Positions 9,133 through 17,429 of a stretch of DNA of 64,000 bases are shown here, one piece after another. Location: NCBI RefSeq assembly GCF_900637055.1, contig NZ_LR134338.1:3668001-3732000 (forward strand). Reading direction: 5' to 3'. Within the stretch, counting starts at the first letter, position 1. Each line of letters opens with the position of its first letter. The stretch comes from Brevibacillus brevis. Its GTDB lineage: Bacteria; Bacillota; Bacilli; Brevibacillales; Brevibacillaceae. The notes beneath the pieces were generated by a model. That model searched no databases, was not told the origin of the DNA, and worked only from the letters and a program-made list of their open reading frames with translations. The position numbers and the translations under genes were made by a program.

Positions 9133-10602
9133 TTATTGCCGAGAGGAATTTTGCGAGCGAACGATACTCGGCCTGTTGTTTTTGCTTGGCACAGCCAGTC
9201 GTACCACAATATCCTTCATCCCTTTGTAATTGAAAGGAATGAACGGCCATAAGTAAGGCGTATTGAGCGAACGGGTGGAAGCCAAGAAAATCAGGATGAG
9301 CGTAAGTCCGATCATCAGTCCCGGTATAGAGAAAAAGCCCACCATGAGAATCAGAAACAAGCGAATAAGTCGATTGGCCAAGCTCAACTCATAACTGGGA
9401 GTCGCATACATCCCGATTGCCGCCACTGCCAAATACAAGATAACCTCGGGTGCAAGGAGTCCTACCTTGATCGCCACGTCCCCGACCAGAATCGCAGCCA
9501 ATAAACCTACGGCAATCGAGAGTGGCGCAGGCGTATGAATGGCGGCCATCCGCATCAAGTCCAGGCCGACCTCAGCGATCAAGAATTGTGCCAAAATAGG
9601 AATGCTGCCCATCTTTTTGATCCCTAAGAAATGAAGTGGCTCCGGTATCATGGAAGGGTGCATGACCAAAAGCAACCAGATCGGTAAAACAAAAACCGAA
9701 GCAAAGATCCCCAAAAAACGAACCCAGCGCAGATAAGCACCGATTACCGGTGTTTGTCGATACTCCTCCGCATGCTGTACGTGATGAAAATAGGTCGCGG
9801 GTGTGATCATGACGCTCGGGGATGTGTCTACATAAATCAATACATGCCCTTCCAACAGGTGAACCGCTGCCACGTCAGGACGCTCCGTATAGCGGACGAG
9901 CGGGAATGGATTCAACGTCTGCCCAATGATAAATTCTTCGACCGTTTTTTCCGCCATCGGTATCCCGTCTATCTGGATGTTTTGCAGACGTTCCTTCAAG
10001 GTGTTGACCAACTCTTCATTCGCTACATCCTGCAAGTAAGCCACAGCTACGTCTGTTTTGGTACGTTCTCCAATTTGCATGATTTCAAAACGGAGCCGTT
10101 CGTCACGAATCCTTCGCCGGGTTAGACTTGTATTGGTTATAAGCACTTCTGTAAATCCATCATGCGCTCCCCGAACGATTCGCTCCGTATCTGGCTCCTG
10201 TGGTGAACGATTTGGCAGTATTTTTGCATCGAGAATGATCGCGTGGCAAGATCGGTCAATAATTAGTCCTACTTGACCGACAAGCAATTTGTCCATGAAT
10301 TCGTCTGTCGTTTCCACCTTGCTGAGCTGGAAGAACGGGATGAACTTGTGGAACAGCTGGTCGAAAGCATCGTCCCCCAGCTCCCGGTCACGTACATCAT
10401 TCAACTCACGCATGATCTGCGAGATGAGCAAGCTTTCCGCGAAGCCGTTTATGTAATACAGCAACATTCGTGTATGACCCACATAAAAATCATGGACCCC
10501 AATATCAAAGCTCTTACCAACACCAAGTCGGTCGTTCAAATACCTCTGATTCTCTTCAAGATAAGTCGAGATGGGATGCCGTTTTTCCGTGACCTGTGCC
10601 AT
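9133..10602 (-). CDS. spoVAF: Stage V sporulation protein AF, GerA-type membrane protein
   Basis: A 489-residue relative of the GerA germinant-receptor A subunit. The N-terminal half is cytosolic, and about five membrane segments follow from residue 290 onward. It is the last gene of the spoVA operon. In B. subtilis, SpoVAF is a spore inner-membrane protein that associates with SpoVAEa and stimulates dipicolinate release in germination; it is not essential. The start ATG has AAAGGAGCGG upstream and lies inside the end of spoVAEa (47 bp overlap), suggesting coupled translation. The overlap and order are as expected for a complete spoVA operon. Confidence 0.93.
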   Translation of the reverse strand: MAQVTEKRHPISTYLEENQRYLNDRLGVGKSFDIGVHDFYVGHTRMLLYYINGFAESLLISQIMRELNDVRDRELGDDAFDQLFHKFIPFFQLSKVETTDEFMDKLLVGQVGLIIDRSCHAIILDAKILPNRSPQEPDTERIVRGAHDGFTEVLITNTSLTRRRIRDERLRFEIMQIGERTKTDVAVAYLQDVANEELVNTLKERLQNIQIDGIPMAEKTVEEFIIGQTLNPFPLVRYTERPDVAAVHLLEGHVLIYVDTSPSVMITPATYFHHVQHAEEYRQTPVIGAYLRWVRFLGIFASVFVLPIWLLLVMHPSMIPEPLHFLGIKKMGSIPILAQFLIAEVGLDLMRMAAIHTPAPLSIAVGLLAAILVGDVAIKVGLLAPEVILYLAVAAIGMYATPSYELSLANRLIRLFLILMVGFFSIPGLMIGLTLILIFLASTRSLNTPYLWPFIPFNYKGMKDIVVRLAVPSKNNRPSIVRSQNSSRQ

Positions 10603-11170
10603 GAGCGCCGCTCCTTTCCATTATCCATTGCACCGCTCTCGTTGTAATGGGACAACCGTTTTGCAAACTATCCCTGCCTTCCATTTTGCCTATATCTCCA
10701 ATGCCGATGACATTCGGTACATGCAGGGAATTCAAGATGTCTACGGTATCACCATAAATATGATGCTGAAGCTGCTCGTCTGCGTACCCGTCCTTGTCCA
10801 CCGCTTCGTCTACAATTTGTCCTTGGTTGTTTACGGAATAAGCGACCTTCGCACCCTTGACCCAGTGTGTATTCGAGGCGACTGCAATCGCACCGATTAC
10901 TTCGATATCAGGATGCTTCACCACGTATTCGAGTGCTCGTTCCCCTCTCCCCTTGCCGTAATCTCCATTGTCATCGAACATGACGATAACCGGATCATAT
11001 GGTGTCATTTTAATCAGTTCGACCATCTGATTGCCTCGTAATGGAGTCGGATTCCCGGCAGACAGCGATATACATCGACCACCAAATTGCTTGGCGACAT
11101 TCTCGATAACTTTTTGGGCAATATGATCTCCGTCTGTCACCACTATGACTTTCCGGCGTACTGTGTCCAT
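10556..11170 (-). CDS. spoVAEa: Stage V sporulation protein AEa
   Basis: A 204-residue soluble protein. The B. subtilis counterpart associates with the spore inner membrane and works with SpoVAF. The N-terminus (KVIVVTDGDHIAQKVIENVA) and the GNPTPLRG and VMFDDNGDYGKGRGE segments are typical of the family. No membrane helices or enzymatic motifs were seen. It lies between spoVAEb and spoVAF in the usual order and overlaps spoVAF. Its biochemical role is not established. Confidence 0.92.
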   Translation of the reverse strand: MDTVRRKVIVVTDGDHIAQKVIENVAKQFGGRCISLSAGNPTPLRGNQMVELIKMTPYDPVIVMFDDNGDYGKGRGERALEYVVKHPDIEVIGAIAVASNTHWVKGAKVAYSVNNQGQIVDEAVDKDGYADEQLQHHIYGDTVDILNSLHVPNVIGIGDIGKMEGRDSLQNGCPITTRAVQWIMERSGAHGTGHGKTASHLDLS

Positions 11171-11207
11171 GCTGGGTCACCGCCTTTTAGCCTTTTACTG
11201 CCTGAAC

Positions 11208-11561
11208 TTACCCTTTCGGTTTAAAGACGAGAGAGGCAAAAAATCCGAATGCAATCGCAGCAGATATACCCGCACTCGTGACCTCAAAAATCCCCGTTAC
11301 CACACCGATCAACCCATGCTGCTCAACCTCGCTGATGGCTCCATGGTACAAAGAATGACCGAAGCTCGTAATCGGTACAGTCGCACCTGCTCCTGCGAAA
11401 TCAATAAACTTGTCATACACACCGATAAAATCGAGAAATACTCCTGCCACGACCAGCGTACTCATGACATGAGCAGGCGTTAGCTTGCCAACATCCAGAA
11501 GGAGCTGACCTACTACACAAACCAATCCCCCTACGACAAATGCAATTAGGTACTCCATCAT
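11208..11561 (-). CDS. spoVAEb: Stage V sporulation protein AEb
   Basis: A 117-residue membrane protein with three to four helices, related to SpoVAC. It is an essential part of the channel that imports dipicolinic acid into the developing spore and releases it during germination. The motif [17 protein letters not shown] resembles one in SpoVAC (YAGAGSAVPVTGFANSI), which marks the two as paralogues. Two ATG codons in a row overlap the TGA stop of spoVAD; the second has the better spacing from GGAGGAAA. The gene is transcribed within the spoVA operon. Confidence 0.93.
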   Translation of the reverse strand: MMEYLIAFVVGGLVCVVGQLLLDVGKLTPAHVMSTLVVAGVFLDFIGVYDKFIDFAGAGATVPITSFGHSLYHGAISEVEQHGLIGVVTGIFEVTSAGISAAIAFGFFASLVFKPKG

Positions 11562-12583
11562 TTTCCTCCTTCAAGTGCAACCGCATGGGCGATGCACGGA
11601 ATCGAATTGCCCTGTTGATAGCTTACCGGGCTTAAGAGTGCTCCCGTGGCGCAGACCAACACGTTTTTCAGCAACCCACGGTTGAGTTGATCCAGAATGT
11701 AGCTATACGTGACCACAGCACTGCTGGCACAACCGCTCCCGCCTGCAAATACATCTTGATCGGGGGAGTAAATCATCAGCCCACAATCGTTGTAGACTTG
11801 ATCCATGTCGTATCCTTCTGTCAACATGAGCTCCTTTACAATCGGATACCCAACGGCTGCCAGATCGCCAGTCACGATCAAATCATAGGACTGTGGAGAG
11901 CGCCCCGTATCTTGAAAATGCGTCTGGATCGTCGAAACAGCTGCTGGCGCCATGGCCGTTCCCATGTCAAACGGGTCTTTAATCCCCATGTCCACTACTT
12001 TTCCCATCGTCGCATACGTAATGCGTGGGCCATTTCCCCCAATCCCGACCAATCCTGCACCGGCTCCTGTCACTGTCCACTGGGCACTTGGGGGCTTTTG
12101 GCCACCATATTCCGTTGGATAACGATACTGCCTTTCCGCTGTAGCATTGTGGCTACTGCAAGCGGCAATCGCCTTGTTTGCATAGCCTGCGTTTACCAAA
12201 GCCGCCGCATTTGCCAGTGTCAGCATCGAGGTAGAACAAGCTCCGTACATGCCCAAAAGCGGAATTGCCACCTTTTCTGCTGCAAAGTTGGTGGTGATGT
12301 TCTGATTCAACAGGTCACCGGCCAGAATGATATCCACATCCTTGCCCGTGATACCCGCCTTTTGCAGCAAGGTGTTGACTGCATCCTCCATCAACTGGCG
12401 TTCGGCGTCTTCCCACGTCTGTTGGCCTGCATACATATCGTCGTGGATCTTATCAAACAAGTGCGCCAGCGGTCCTTCTCCTTCTTTTGGTCCCACAGCA
12501 ACTGCCGAGCTTTGCAGACGAACATTTTGATCGAAGTGCCAGGTTTGCCGATTGACTCGTTTCACTGGTTGATTGTTTGACAC
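11558..12583 (-). CDS. spoVAD: Stage V sporulation protein AD
   Basis: A 341-residue soluble protein with a thiolase-like fold. SpoVAD binds dipicolinic acid directly and is needed for its uptake into spores. The chain shows the AAC-rich thiolase pattern ([15 protein letters not shown]) but is a binding protein, not a thiolase. The frame starts at GTG (read as Met-Ser-Asn-Asn) with GGGAGGGC upstream. It lies 13 bp after spoVAC and overlaps spoVAEb at its end. Confidence 0.95.
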   Translation of the reverse strand: MSNNQPVKRVNRQTWHFDQNVRLQSSAVAVGPKEGEGPLAHLFDKIHDDMYAGQQTWEDAERQLMEDAVNTLLQKAGITGKDVDIILAGDLLNQNITTNFAAEKVAIPLLGMYGACSTSMLTLANAAALVNAGYANKAIAACSSHNATAERQYRYPTEYGGQKPPSAQWTVTGAGAGLVGIGGNGPRITYATMGKVVDMGIKDPFDMGTAMAPAAVSTIQTHFQDTGRSPQSYDLIVTGDLAAVGYPIVKELMLTEGYDMDQVYNDCGLMIYSPDQDVFAGGSGCASSAVVTYSYILDQLNRGLLKNVLVCATGALLSPVSYQQGNSIPCIAHAVALEGGK

Positions 12584-12596
12584 CGACAGCCCTCCC

Positions 12597-13082
12597 TTAG
12601 AAAAACATGTTGATCAGGCTCTTTAATATTCCCGCAATGAAAGCAGCTACAACCCCAAATACAATGACCGAACCAGCGAGCTTAAACATATTTCCCCCAA
12701 CGCCGAGCACAAACCCTTCGCTCCGATGTTCGATGGCAGCAGAAGCTATCGAGTTGGCAAAGCCTGTAACAGGCACGGCTGATCCTGCTCCAGCATACTG
12801 CCCGATATTGTCATACACACCTAACCCTGTCAGCAGAACGGATAGAAAGATGAGCGTCGCAACCGTTGGATTGCTTGCCGTTTTCTCCGTAAATCCGAAA
12901 AAGGTAATATACATATTTTGAATGGCCTGACCCAACAAACAGATGGTCCCTCCTACCCAGAAAGCACGAAACGAGTTAAGCAGAACATTTCGTTTGGGCT
13001 GGAACTTGGAAGCCTGCTGTTGATACAGTTGTTTGGTCATCTGCATCGATTGGGGATTTTTGGATTTTGTTTTGGTTGCCAT
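12597..13082 (-). CDS. spoVAC: Stage V sporulation protein AC
   Basis: A 161-residue membrane protein with a charged, cytosolic N-terminus (about 45 residues, rich in Lys and Gln) and four hydrophobic segments. In B. subtilis, SpoVAC acts as a mechanosensitive channel thought to let dipicolinic acid out during germination. The GAGSAVPVTGFANSIASAAIEHRSEGF region is strongly conserved, and part of it is shared with SpoVAEb. It is the third gene of the spoVA operon. An 81 bp gap to spoVAB holds no feature I can name. Confidence 0.95.
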   Translation of the reverse strand: MATKTKSKNPQSMQMTKQLYQQQASKFQPKRNVLLNSFRAFWVGGTICLLGQAIQNMYITFFGFTEKTASNPTVATLIFLSVLLTGLGVYDNIGQYAGAGSAVPVTGFANSIASAAIEHRSEGFVLGVGGNMFKLAGSVIVFGVVAAFIAGILKSLINMFF

Positions 13083-13163
13083 GCCCTTTCACTCCCTTTG
13101 TAAGCTTTCTTCCTATATCCTTCCTTTTTCTAAAGATGCCTATGAATAGTGGTATTTACCATT

Positions 13164-13583
13164 TCACAGATGGAGCAGCCATTGCAGTAAGGAACCCGTC
13201 ACTTTTCCCAAAACCACTGCCATCAGCAAAAAGAGAAGACTGCCATCCATGTGGATTCGCTTCGCTAATATCGGGAAGACATTCAATACCTCCGTCAAGC
13301 CTGCGGCGAGTGTCCCCACAAATATCCCTGCAAACATCCCGTAAATCGAAGAAACGATTACCGGCAAATGAGCACCCCAGTGAAAAAAATCAATAAACGT
13401 AAAAAAAAGTGCTCCTGCCACCAGAGCCCATTCCAGCAAGCGAATATACCGATGAGCATTCGTTAATTGTGTCAACCTTGGAATGATGTCCAGAACGGTA
13501 ATAAACGCGACCAGCCCGCTCCCTACTGCAAGTCCTCCACCCAGCCCGATCAAAATAAGCAACAAGTACTTGATGACGCTCAT
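13164..13583 (-). CDS. spoVAB: Stage V sporulation protein AB
   Basis: A 139-residue membrane protein with four predicted helices, essential for dipicolinate accumulation in B. subtilis spores. The segment GGLAVGSGLVAFITVLDIIPRL near the N-terminus is typical of SpoVAB. Its ATG overlaps the TGA stop of spoVAA (ATGA), a sign of translational coupling. The exact role within the channel is unknown. Confidence 0.93.
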   Translation of the reverse strand: MSVIKYLLLILIGLGGGLAVGSGLVAFITVLDIIPRLTQLTNAHRYIRLLEWALVAGALFFTFIDFFHWGAHLPVIVSSIYGMFAGIFVGTLAAGLTEVLNVFPILAKRIHMDGSLLFLLMAVVLGKVTGSLLQWLLHL

Positions 13584-14194
13584 TTCTTCGTCCGTTGGTT
13601 TTCCTTGTTTTCATTTTGTATGTAGTATTGATCAAGGCTTTGCTGATACATAAACAATTCCACTTCTAGGGGACTAGGCTCTTCGTTGATTTTTTTCTGG
13701 AAGATATGATTGAAAAACAGAATCATCCCCAAGCCGATTCCGATGGAGTAAGGAATTTGCATCCACAAAGGCTGATGGCTTTTTTCACCGGTAATCAAAT
13801 AGTAGATTCGTTCGTGAACCTGCATCATACTGACATCGGTATGGAAATTCATGATCGCCAATCCTGAGCCAATGAACAGCAAAATCCATACCATCGCCAC
13901 CAAAATCGGGTTCGATTTCTTTCGTGGATTGAGCACTTCCACAATGATTTGGGGAGAACCCTGGACGTCCAGTTCCACATCAGGATAGACAGAACGCAGC
14001 CTTTTAATCACCTGCATAATATCGATAATGATCAAATTGCCATCCGTTGGCTTTGTCTGGTAAATGGGCATCCGCTTTAACGCTTCCTCGCGCTCTCCAT
14101 CCCAGTAAAGCTGGCAAATGTCCCCAAGCGTAATCATGGCTTGTGGCTGTACGGCCAATCGCTTTCTCAGGCGCAGAAACAACGCGTCTTTCAT
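13580..14194 (-). CDS. spoVAA: Stage V sporulation protein AA
   Basis: The first gene of the spoVA operon, giving a 204-residue protein with a soluble N-terminal domain and two membrane helices toward the C-terminus. It is needed for dipicolinic acid uptake into the forespore. The ATG before Lys-Asp-Ala was chosen because AAGGGGAAGG precedes it at correct spacing; an upstream Met-Met in the same frame lacks that. A sigma-G promoter about 40 bp upstream (14232-14260) fits forespore expression. Ahead of that promoter lie several unusual hairpins, listed separately. Confidence 0.93.
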   Translation of the reverse strand: MKDALFLRLRKRLAVQPQAMITLGDICQLYWDGEREEALKRMPIYQTKPTDGNLIIIDIMQVIKRLRSVYPDVELDVQGSPQIIVEVLNPRKKSNPILVAMVWILLFIGSGLAIMNFHTDVSMMQVHERIYYLITGEKSHQPLWMQIPYSIGIGLGMILFFNHIFQKKINEEPSPLEVELFMYQQSLDQYYIQNENKENQRTKK

Positions 14195-14231
14195 GGTACC
14201 TTCCCCTTCCATCACATACCTGATTATTCGC

Positions 14232-14260
14232 TAGTATGTGCCGAGCCACAAAAGCCATGC
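14232..14260 (-). promoter_or_regulatory. Sigma-G promoter for the spoVA operon
   Basis: On the minus strand a -35 GCATG and a -10 CATACTA are 17 bp apart. They match the sigma-G consensus (GHATR and CATDHTA) completely, with spacing one base shorter than usual. The expected transcript starts near 14225, about 30 nt before the spoVAA ATG. In B. subtilis this operon is known to be sigma-G dependent. Confidence 0.75.
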
Positions 14261-14288
14261 AAATAAACGGAAATGAACGTTTATTTGC
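14259..14288. repeat. Perfect inverted repeat abutting the spoVA -35
   Basis: Arms GCAAATAAACG and CGTTTATTTGC (11 bp, perfect) with an 8-base loop. The repeat shares two bases with the -35 element of the spoVA promoter and directly adjoins the palindrome at 14289-14304. It may be an operator; no regulator can be named. Confidence 0.6.
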
Positions 14289-14304
14289 TGACCGCAAGCG
14301 GTCA
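14289..14304. repeat. Palindrome TGACCGCAAGCGGTCA, copy 1
   Basis: Seven-base perfect arms around AA. The identical 16-mer, in the same orientation, occurs upstream of spoIVB at 60963-60978. Here it sits about 30 bp upstream of the spoVA -35. See findings. Confidence 0.7.
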
Positions 14305-14317
14305 CATTCTGTTTAAT

Positions 14318-14339
14318 GAAAAACGTCGAGTCGTTTTTC
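14318..14339. repeat. Inverted repeat between sigF and spoVA
   Basis: Arms GAAAAACG and CGTTTTTC with a 6-base loop. It lies between the sigF terminator and the palindrome and is of the same type as the CAAAACGG / CCGTTTTG hairpin upstream of spoIVB. Confidence 0.5.
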
Positions 14340-14345
14340 ACAAAA

Positions 14346-14381
14346 CAAAACACCCCAGCCACGTAGTGACCGGAGTGTTTG
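14346..14381 (-). terminator. Terminator after sigF
   Basis: A long stem (AAACAC..GTGTTT with CCAC/GTGG-type inner pairing around GTA) followed on the minus strand by TTTTGTTTTG, 7 bp past the sigF stop. It separates spoIIA from spoVA, consistent with the separate sigma-G promoter. Confidence 0.75.
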
Positions 14382-14387
14382 CATCTG

Positions 14388-15143
14388 TTAATGCTCAATT
14401 TGGTCTTTGATCGTTTGCAAAATGCGCTTCTCGAGCCGCGATACCTGCACTTGCGAGATTCCCAGTCTCTCCGCTACTTCCGACTGCGTCTGATCCTTGT
14501 AGTAGCGCAAGTAGACAATAAGTTGTTCCCGCTCGCTCAATCGACTGATCGCATCCTTGAGTGCAATTTTTTCAAACCATTTGTTGACCCCTTCATCCGC
14601 AATCTGATCGATCAACGTAATGGGGTCTCCGTCGTTTTCAAAAACCGTTTCATGGATGGAAGAAGGTGCCCGATTTGCTTCTTGCGCAAACACAACTTCT
14701 TCTGGTGTAATCCCCACCGCGTCCGCTACCTCAGCAATCGTGGGTGCGCGACCGAATTGCTTGTACAGCTCATCCTTTGTTCGTCGTACCTTATTGGCTG
14801 TTTCTTTGAGTGATCGACTTACCTTGACTGTACCGTCATCGCGTAAAAAGCGTTGAATTTCTCCAATAATCATCGGCACAGCATAGGTTGAGAATCGAAC
14901 ATCATAGGAGAGATCAAACTTGTCAACGGCCTTCAAAAGACCAATACAACCGATCTGAAACAAATCATCCGCTTCATATCCACGGTTGATAAAGCGCTGG
15001 ACGACGGACCAGACCAGCCGAATATTGCTGTTGACGAGAAGCTCTCTTGCCTCAGTGTCTCCAGCCTGACTTTTGGCGATTAACTCTTTTACTTGGTCAT
15101 TGGTCAGAAATGGTTGACTCGCGTTTTTGATATCGGCACCCAT
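14388..15143 (-). CDS. sigF: RNA polymerase sigma-F factor
   Basis: The first forespore-specific sigma factor, 251 residues. Regions 2 to 4 are all present: GYEADDLFQIGCIGLLKAVDKFDL and FSTYAVPMIIGEIQRFLRDDG in region 2, EVADAVGIT in region 3, and a region 4 helix-turn-helix (QSEVAERLGISQVQVSRLEK). It is held inactive by SpoIIAB until SpoIIAA releases it. The ATG at Met-Gly-Ala-Asp has AGGGG at suitable spacing. It is the third gene of the spoIIA operon, after spoIIAB by 11 bp, and is followed by a strong terminator. Confidence 0.98.
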   Translation of the reverse strand: MGADIKNASQPFLTNDQVKELIAKSQAGDTEARELLVNSNIRLVWSVVQRFINRGYEADDLFQIGCIGLLKAVDKFDLSYDVRFSTYAVPMIIGEIQRFLRDDGTVKVSRSLKETANKVRRTKDELYKQFGRAPTIAEVADAVGITPEEVVFAQEANRAPSSIHETVFENDGDPITLIDQIADEGVNKWFEKIALKDAISRLSEREQLIVYLRYYKDQTQSEVAERLGISQVQVSRLEKRILQTIKDQIEH

Positions 15144-15154
15144 AGGCACTACCC

Positions 15155-15604
15155 CTAATTTTGCAAGGCTTTGGCAAACGCCAGGCGTTTGGTGAGGCGC
15201 ACAGTTGTCCCTTTACCCACAACTGTTGCCACTTCCAAAGAATCCATGAAATTCTCCATAATCGTAAAGCCCATTCCAGAACGCTCAAGCTCTGGTTTCG
15301 TCGTATAGAGTGGCTGCATAGCCTGCTCCACATCCTCAATTCCTCGTCCATTGTCTTCTACAATCAGATCAATGCTGTCCTCTTCAATACGCACAGAGAT
15401 CTGTACCACACCCTCTGGATTTTCGTCATAACCATGAATAATGGCATTCGTAACCGCCTCGGAAATAACGGTTTTAATTTCTTCCAGCTCGTCCATCGTA
15501 ATATCGAGTTGGGAAATGAAGGCTGCAACTGCTACACGTGCGAATGCCTCATTTTGGCTCAATGCTGCAAACGACACTGACATAAAGTTACGCTGTACCA
15601 TCAT
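15155..15604 (-). CDS. spoIIAB: Anti-sigma-F factor and protein kinase
   Basis: A 149-residue GHKL-type ATPase. It binds sigma-F and also phosphorylates SpoIIAA on serine. The N box ([11 protein letters not shown]), G1 box (DNGRGIED) and G2 box ([15 protein letters not shown]) are intact, so kinase and binding functions should be kept. Its ATG overlaps the TAA stop of spoIIAA by one base, a classic coupled arrangement that helps to set the ratio of the two proteins. Confidence 0.97.
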   Translation of the reverse strand: MMVQRNFMSVSFAALSQNEAFARVAVAAFISQLDITMDELEEIKTVISEAVTNAIIHGYDENPEGVVQISVRIEEDSIDLIVEDNGRGIEDVEQAMQPLYTTKPELERSGMGFTIMENFMDSLEVATVVGKGTTVRLTKRLAFAKALQN

Positions 15605-15954
15605 TACGCCACCCCCAGAACATGCAAAGCATCCGCTTCGTTTTCGCGAAACTTGATCACCTTGAATAACCCGGACATCTCAAATATTCGATAGATCGTA
15701 GGATTGATCGAGCAGACGTACATTTCTCCAGATCGGGCAGAAATCTGCTTGTATCTTCCCAAAATAACCCCGATACCAGAGCTGTCCATAAACGTCAAAT
15801 CAGCCAGACTCAGCACAATATGGCGTATAGTAGAGCTACGCAGAAGGTCATCCGCCTTCTTACGCAACTCCTCTGCCGTATGATGATCCAGCTCCCCCTG
15901 CAAACGGATCACCAGCACGTCCTGCCGTGTCTCCATCGCAACTCGTAAACTCAT
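15604..15954 (-). CDS. spoIIAA: Anti-sigma-F factor antagonist
   Basis: A 116-residue STAS-domain protein. When dephosphorylated by SpoIIE it binds SpoIIAB and frees sigma-F in the forespore. The phosphorylated serine lies in the conserved [13 protein letters not shown] segment. The start ATG (Met-Ser-Leu-Arg-Val) follows GGAGAAGGAG; the longer open frame runs into the promoter and is rejected. A sigma-H promoter lies just upstream (15989-16018). Confidence 0.97.
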   Translation of the reverse strand: MSLRVAMETRQDVLVIRLQGELDHHTAEELRKKADDLLRSSTIRHIVLSLADLTFMDSSGIGVILGRYKQISARSGEMYVCSINPTIYRIFEMSGLFKVIKFRENEADALHVLGVA

Positions 15955-15988
15955 AGCTGACACACTCCTTCTCCCTTGATAGAAACTC

Positions 15989-16018
15989 TCTTTCTTCCTC
16001 GGCGAAACCAATTCCTGC
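15989..16018 (-). promoter_or_regulatory. Sigma-H promoter for spoIIAA-spoIIAB-sigF
   Basis: On the minus strand GCAGGAATT (a full match to the sigma-H -35 RNAGGAWWT) is followed after 12 bp by GAAGAAAGA, which matches RNNGAAT with one mismatch. The start would be near 15982, about 28 nt before spoIIAA. spoIIA is transcribed by sigma-H with Spo0A in B. subtilis. A degenerate Spo0A box (TGTCGGC) lies just upstream of the -35. Confidence 0.7.
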
Positions 16019-16036
16019 CAGCCGACAAAAGAACAA

Positions 16037-16081
16037 AAAAATCGAGCAGCCGCGCCATTCCAATCGGGGCAACTCGATTCT
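16037..16081 (-). terminator. Terminator after dacF
   Basis: Arms AATCGAG and CTCGATT, with inner GCC/GGC pairing, followed by TTTTTTTG on the minus strand. It lies between the dacF stop and the spoIIA promoter. Confidence 0.75.
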
Positions 16082-16101
16082 TTTCGCGCTCATGCTGTCT
16101 G

Positions 16102-17286
16102 TCAGTAGCTAATCAAAACGCTCTTGGTGGTTCGCTTGAGAATCTCCCACATGTTGGCTTTATCTACCTGATCTTCCGGGAACAGATCGATTCGATTTAC
16201 TTCTTTGCCATCTTTCGTGCGGATGAAAATGTGGCCGATTATTTGGTCCTTTGCTATAGGTGCTTGAACCGCCTCATTGATGACAATTTCCTTCTGGAAG
16301 GTATCGGCCGATTCTCCTTTTTTCATCAACAAACTAACTGCATGTGGTGTCACCGCGTTGATTTGCGGTTTCTGACCTTTATCCACAACGAGTGTGCGTA
16401 CAGGTTCTCCCTTTTTGTACATCGGCATCACCTGAAAGTGTGTAAATGCGTAATTGAACATAGTCGATACTTCATTATTGCGCGTTTTTACATCAGGCTC
16501 ACCCATGACGACTGCAATGACACGCATGTTGTTGCGTTTGGCAGTCGCTGTTAAACAGTATTTCGCTTCCCCTGTGTACCCTGTCTTCAAACCGTCCACC
16601 CCTTCATAAAAACGCACCAGCTTGTTCGTATTCACAAGCCAGAAGGGGCTCTCTGTATCTTTTCGCAAATAGTCTTGATACGTACCGGTAAACTTGGTGA
16701 TGCCTTCATGCTTTAAGAGCTCACGTGACATGATCGCAATGTCGGCTGCGGAAGAGTAGTGATTCTCGGCAGGAAGTCCATTCGAGTTGACAAAATGCGT
16801 ATTTTTCATGCCGAGCTGTTGTGCGCGTTCATTCATTCGCGCAACAAAACTCTCTTCTGTCCCAGCCAAGTGCTCAGCCATCGCTACTGAGGCATCATTC
16901 CCAGAAGCAATCGCAATCCCTTTCAACATGTCCTCTACCGTCATCTCTTCACCGGGCTGTAAAAAAATTTGCGACCCGCCCATCGATGCTGCTCTTTCAC
17001 TCGTTCGAACCTTATCGGTAAGCTTAAGCTCTCCCCGCTCCACCGCTTCCATGATCAAAAGCATGGTCATTACTTTGGTGATACTGGCGGGTGGCATTTT
17101 TTCATTGGCGTTCTTTTCATACAAGACTGATCCCGTATCCGCTTCGATCATCACTGCGGATGACGCTTGTGGGGCAAAATGATTGTCACCCTTTTGCTGT
17201 CCAGCCTTTTCTTTGGCAATCGCCATCGGAGAAAAGATGGTAAAGCACATAACGAAGCATAGAGCGAGGTATCCATTCCGTTTCAT
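16102..17286 (-). CDS. dacF: D-alanyl-D-alanine carboxypeptidase, forespore type
   Basis: A 394-residue S11-family penicillin-binding protein with a signal peptide (residues 1-24) and the motifs SITK, SGN and KTG (DGLKTGYTG). DacF acts on spore peptidoglycan from the forespore side and, with DacB, limits cortex cross-linking. It sits directly upstream of spoIIA, as in B. subtilis. The upstream region holds a sigma-F-like promoter (17315-17344). A C-terminal amphipathic end (ILKRTTKSVLISY) probably anchors it to the membrane. A terminator partly insulates it from spoIIA. Confidence 0.94.
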   Translation of the reverse strand: MKRNGYLALCFVMCFTIFSPMAIAKEKAGQQKGDNHFAPQASSAVMIEADTGSVLYEKNANEKMPPASITKVMTMLLIMEAVERGELKLTDKVRTSERAASMGGSQIFLQPGEEMTVEDMLKGIAIASGNDASVAMAEHLAGTEESFVARMNERAQQLGMKNTHFVNSNGLPAENHYSSAADIAIMSRELLKHEGITKFTGTYQDYLRKDTESPFWLVNTNKLVRFYEGVDGLKTGYTGEAKYCLTATAKRNNMRVIAVVMGEPDVKTRNNEVSTMFNYAFTHFQVMPMYKKGEPVRTLVVDKGQKPQINAVTPHAVSLLMKKGESADTFQKEIVINEAVQAPIAKDQIIGHIFIRTKDGKEVNRIDLFPEDQVDKANMWEILKRTTKSVLISY

Positions 17287-17314
17287 AGCAGTCTCTTCCC
17301 TCCATTCATGGTTT

Positions 17315-17344
17315 TATTCTCACCATCACGAAAGGAAAATATTC
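17315..17344 (-). promoter_or_regulatory. Sigma-F type promoter for dacF
   Basis: On the minus strand GAATA is followed after 15 bp by GGTGAGAATA, a good match to sigma-F promoters (GYATA-type -35 and GGNNANAHTR -10), with one mismatch in the -35. It lies about 30 bp upstream of the dacF ATG. B. subtilis dacF is forespore-expressed. Confidence 0.6.
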
Positions 17345-17395
17345 ACACAAAACAGCAAGATTATCTTCTCGAAAGCACATCCGGTATCACGAAAA

Positions 17396-17426
17396 AATCC
17401 CTTCCGCTACTAGCAGAAGGGACACT
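17396..17426 (-). terminator. Terminator after the chemoreceptor gene
   Basis: Stem TCCCTTC / GAAGGGA with additional inner pairing, followed by ATTTTTTC on the minus strand, just past the stop of the chemoreceptor gene. Confidence 0.75.
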
Positions 17427-17429
17427 TTC

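Noticed and set aside
11687-12580. Plus-strand open frame of 297 codons
   Set aside because: Antisense to spoVAD, no recognisable protein and no ribosome site.
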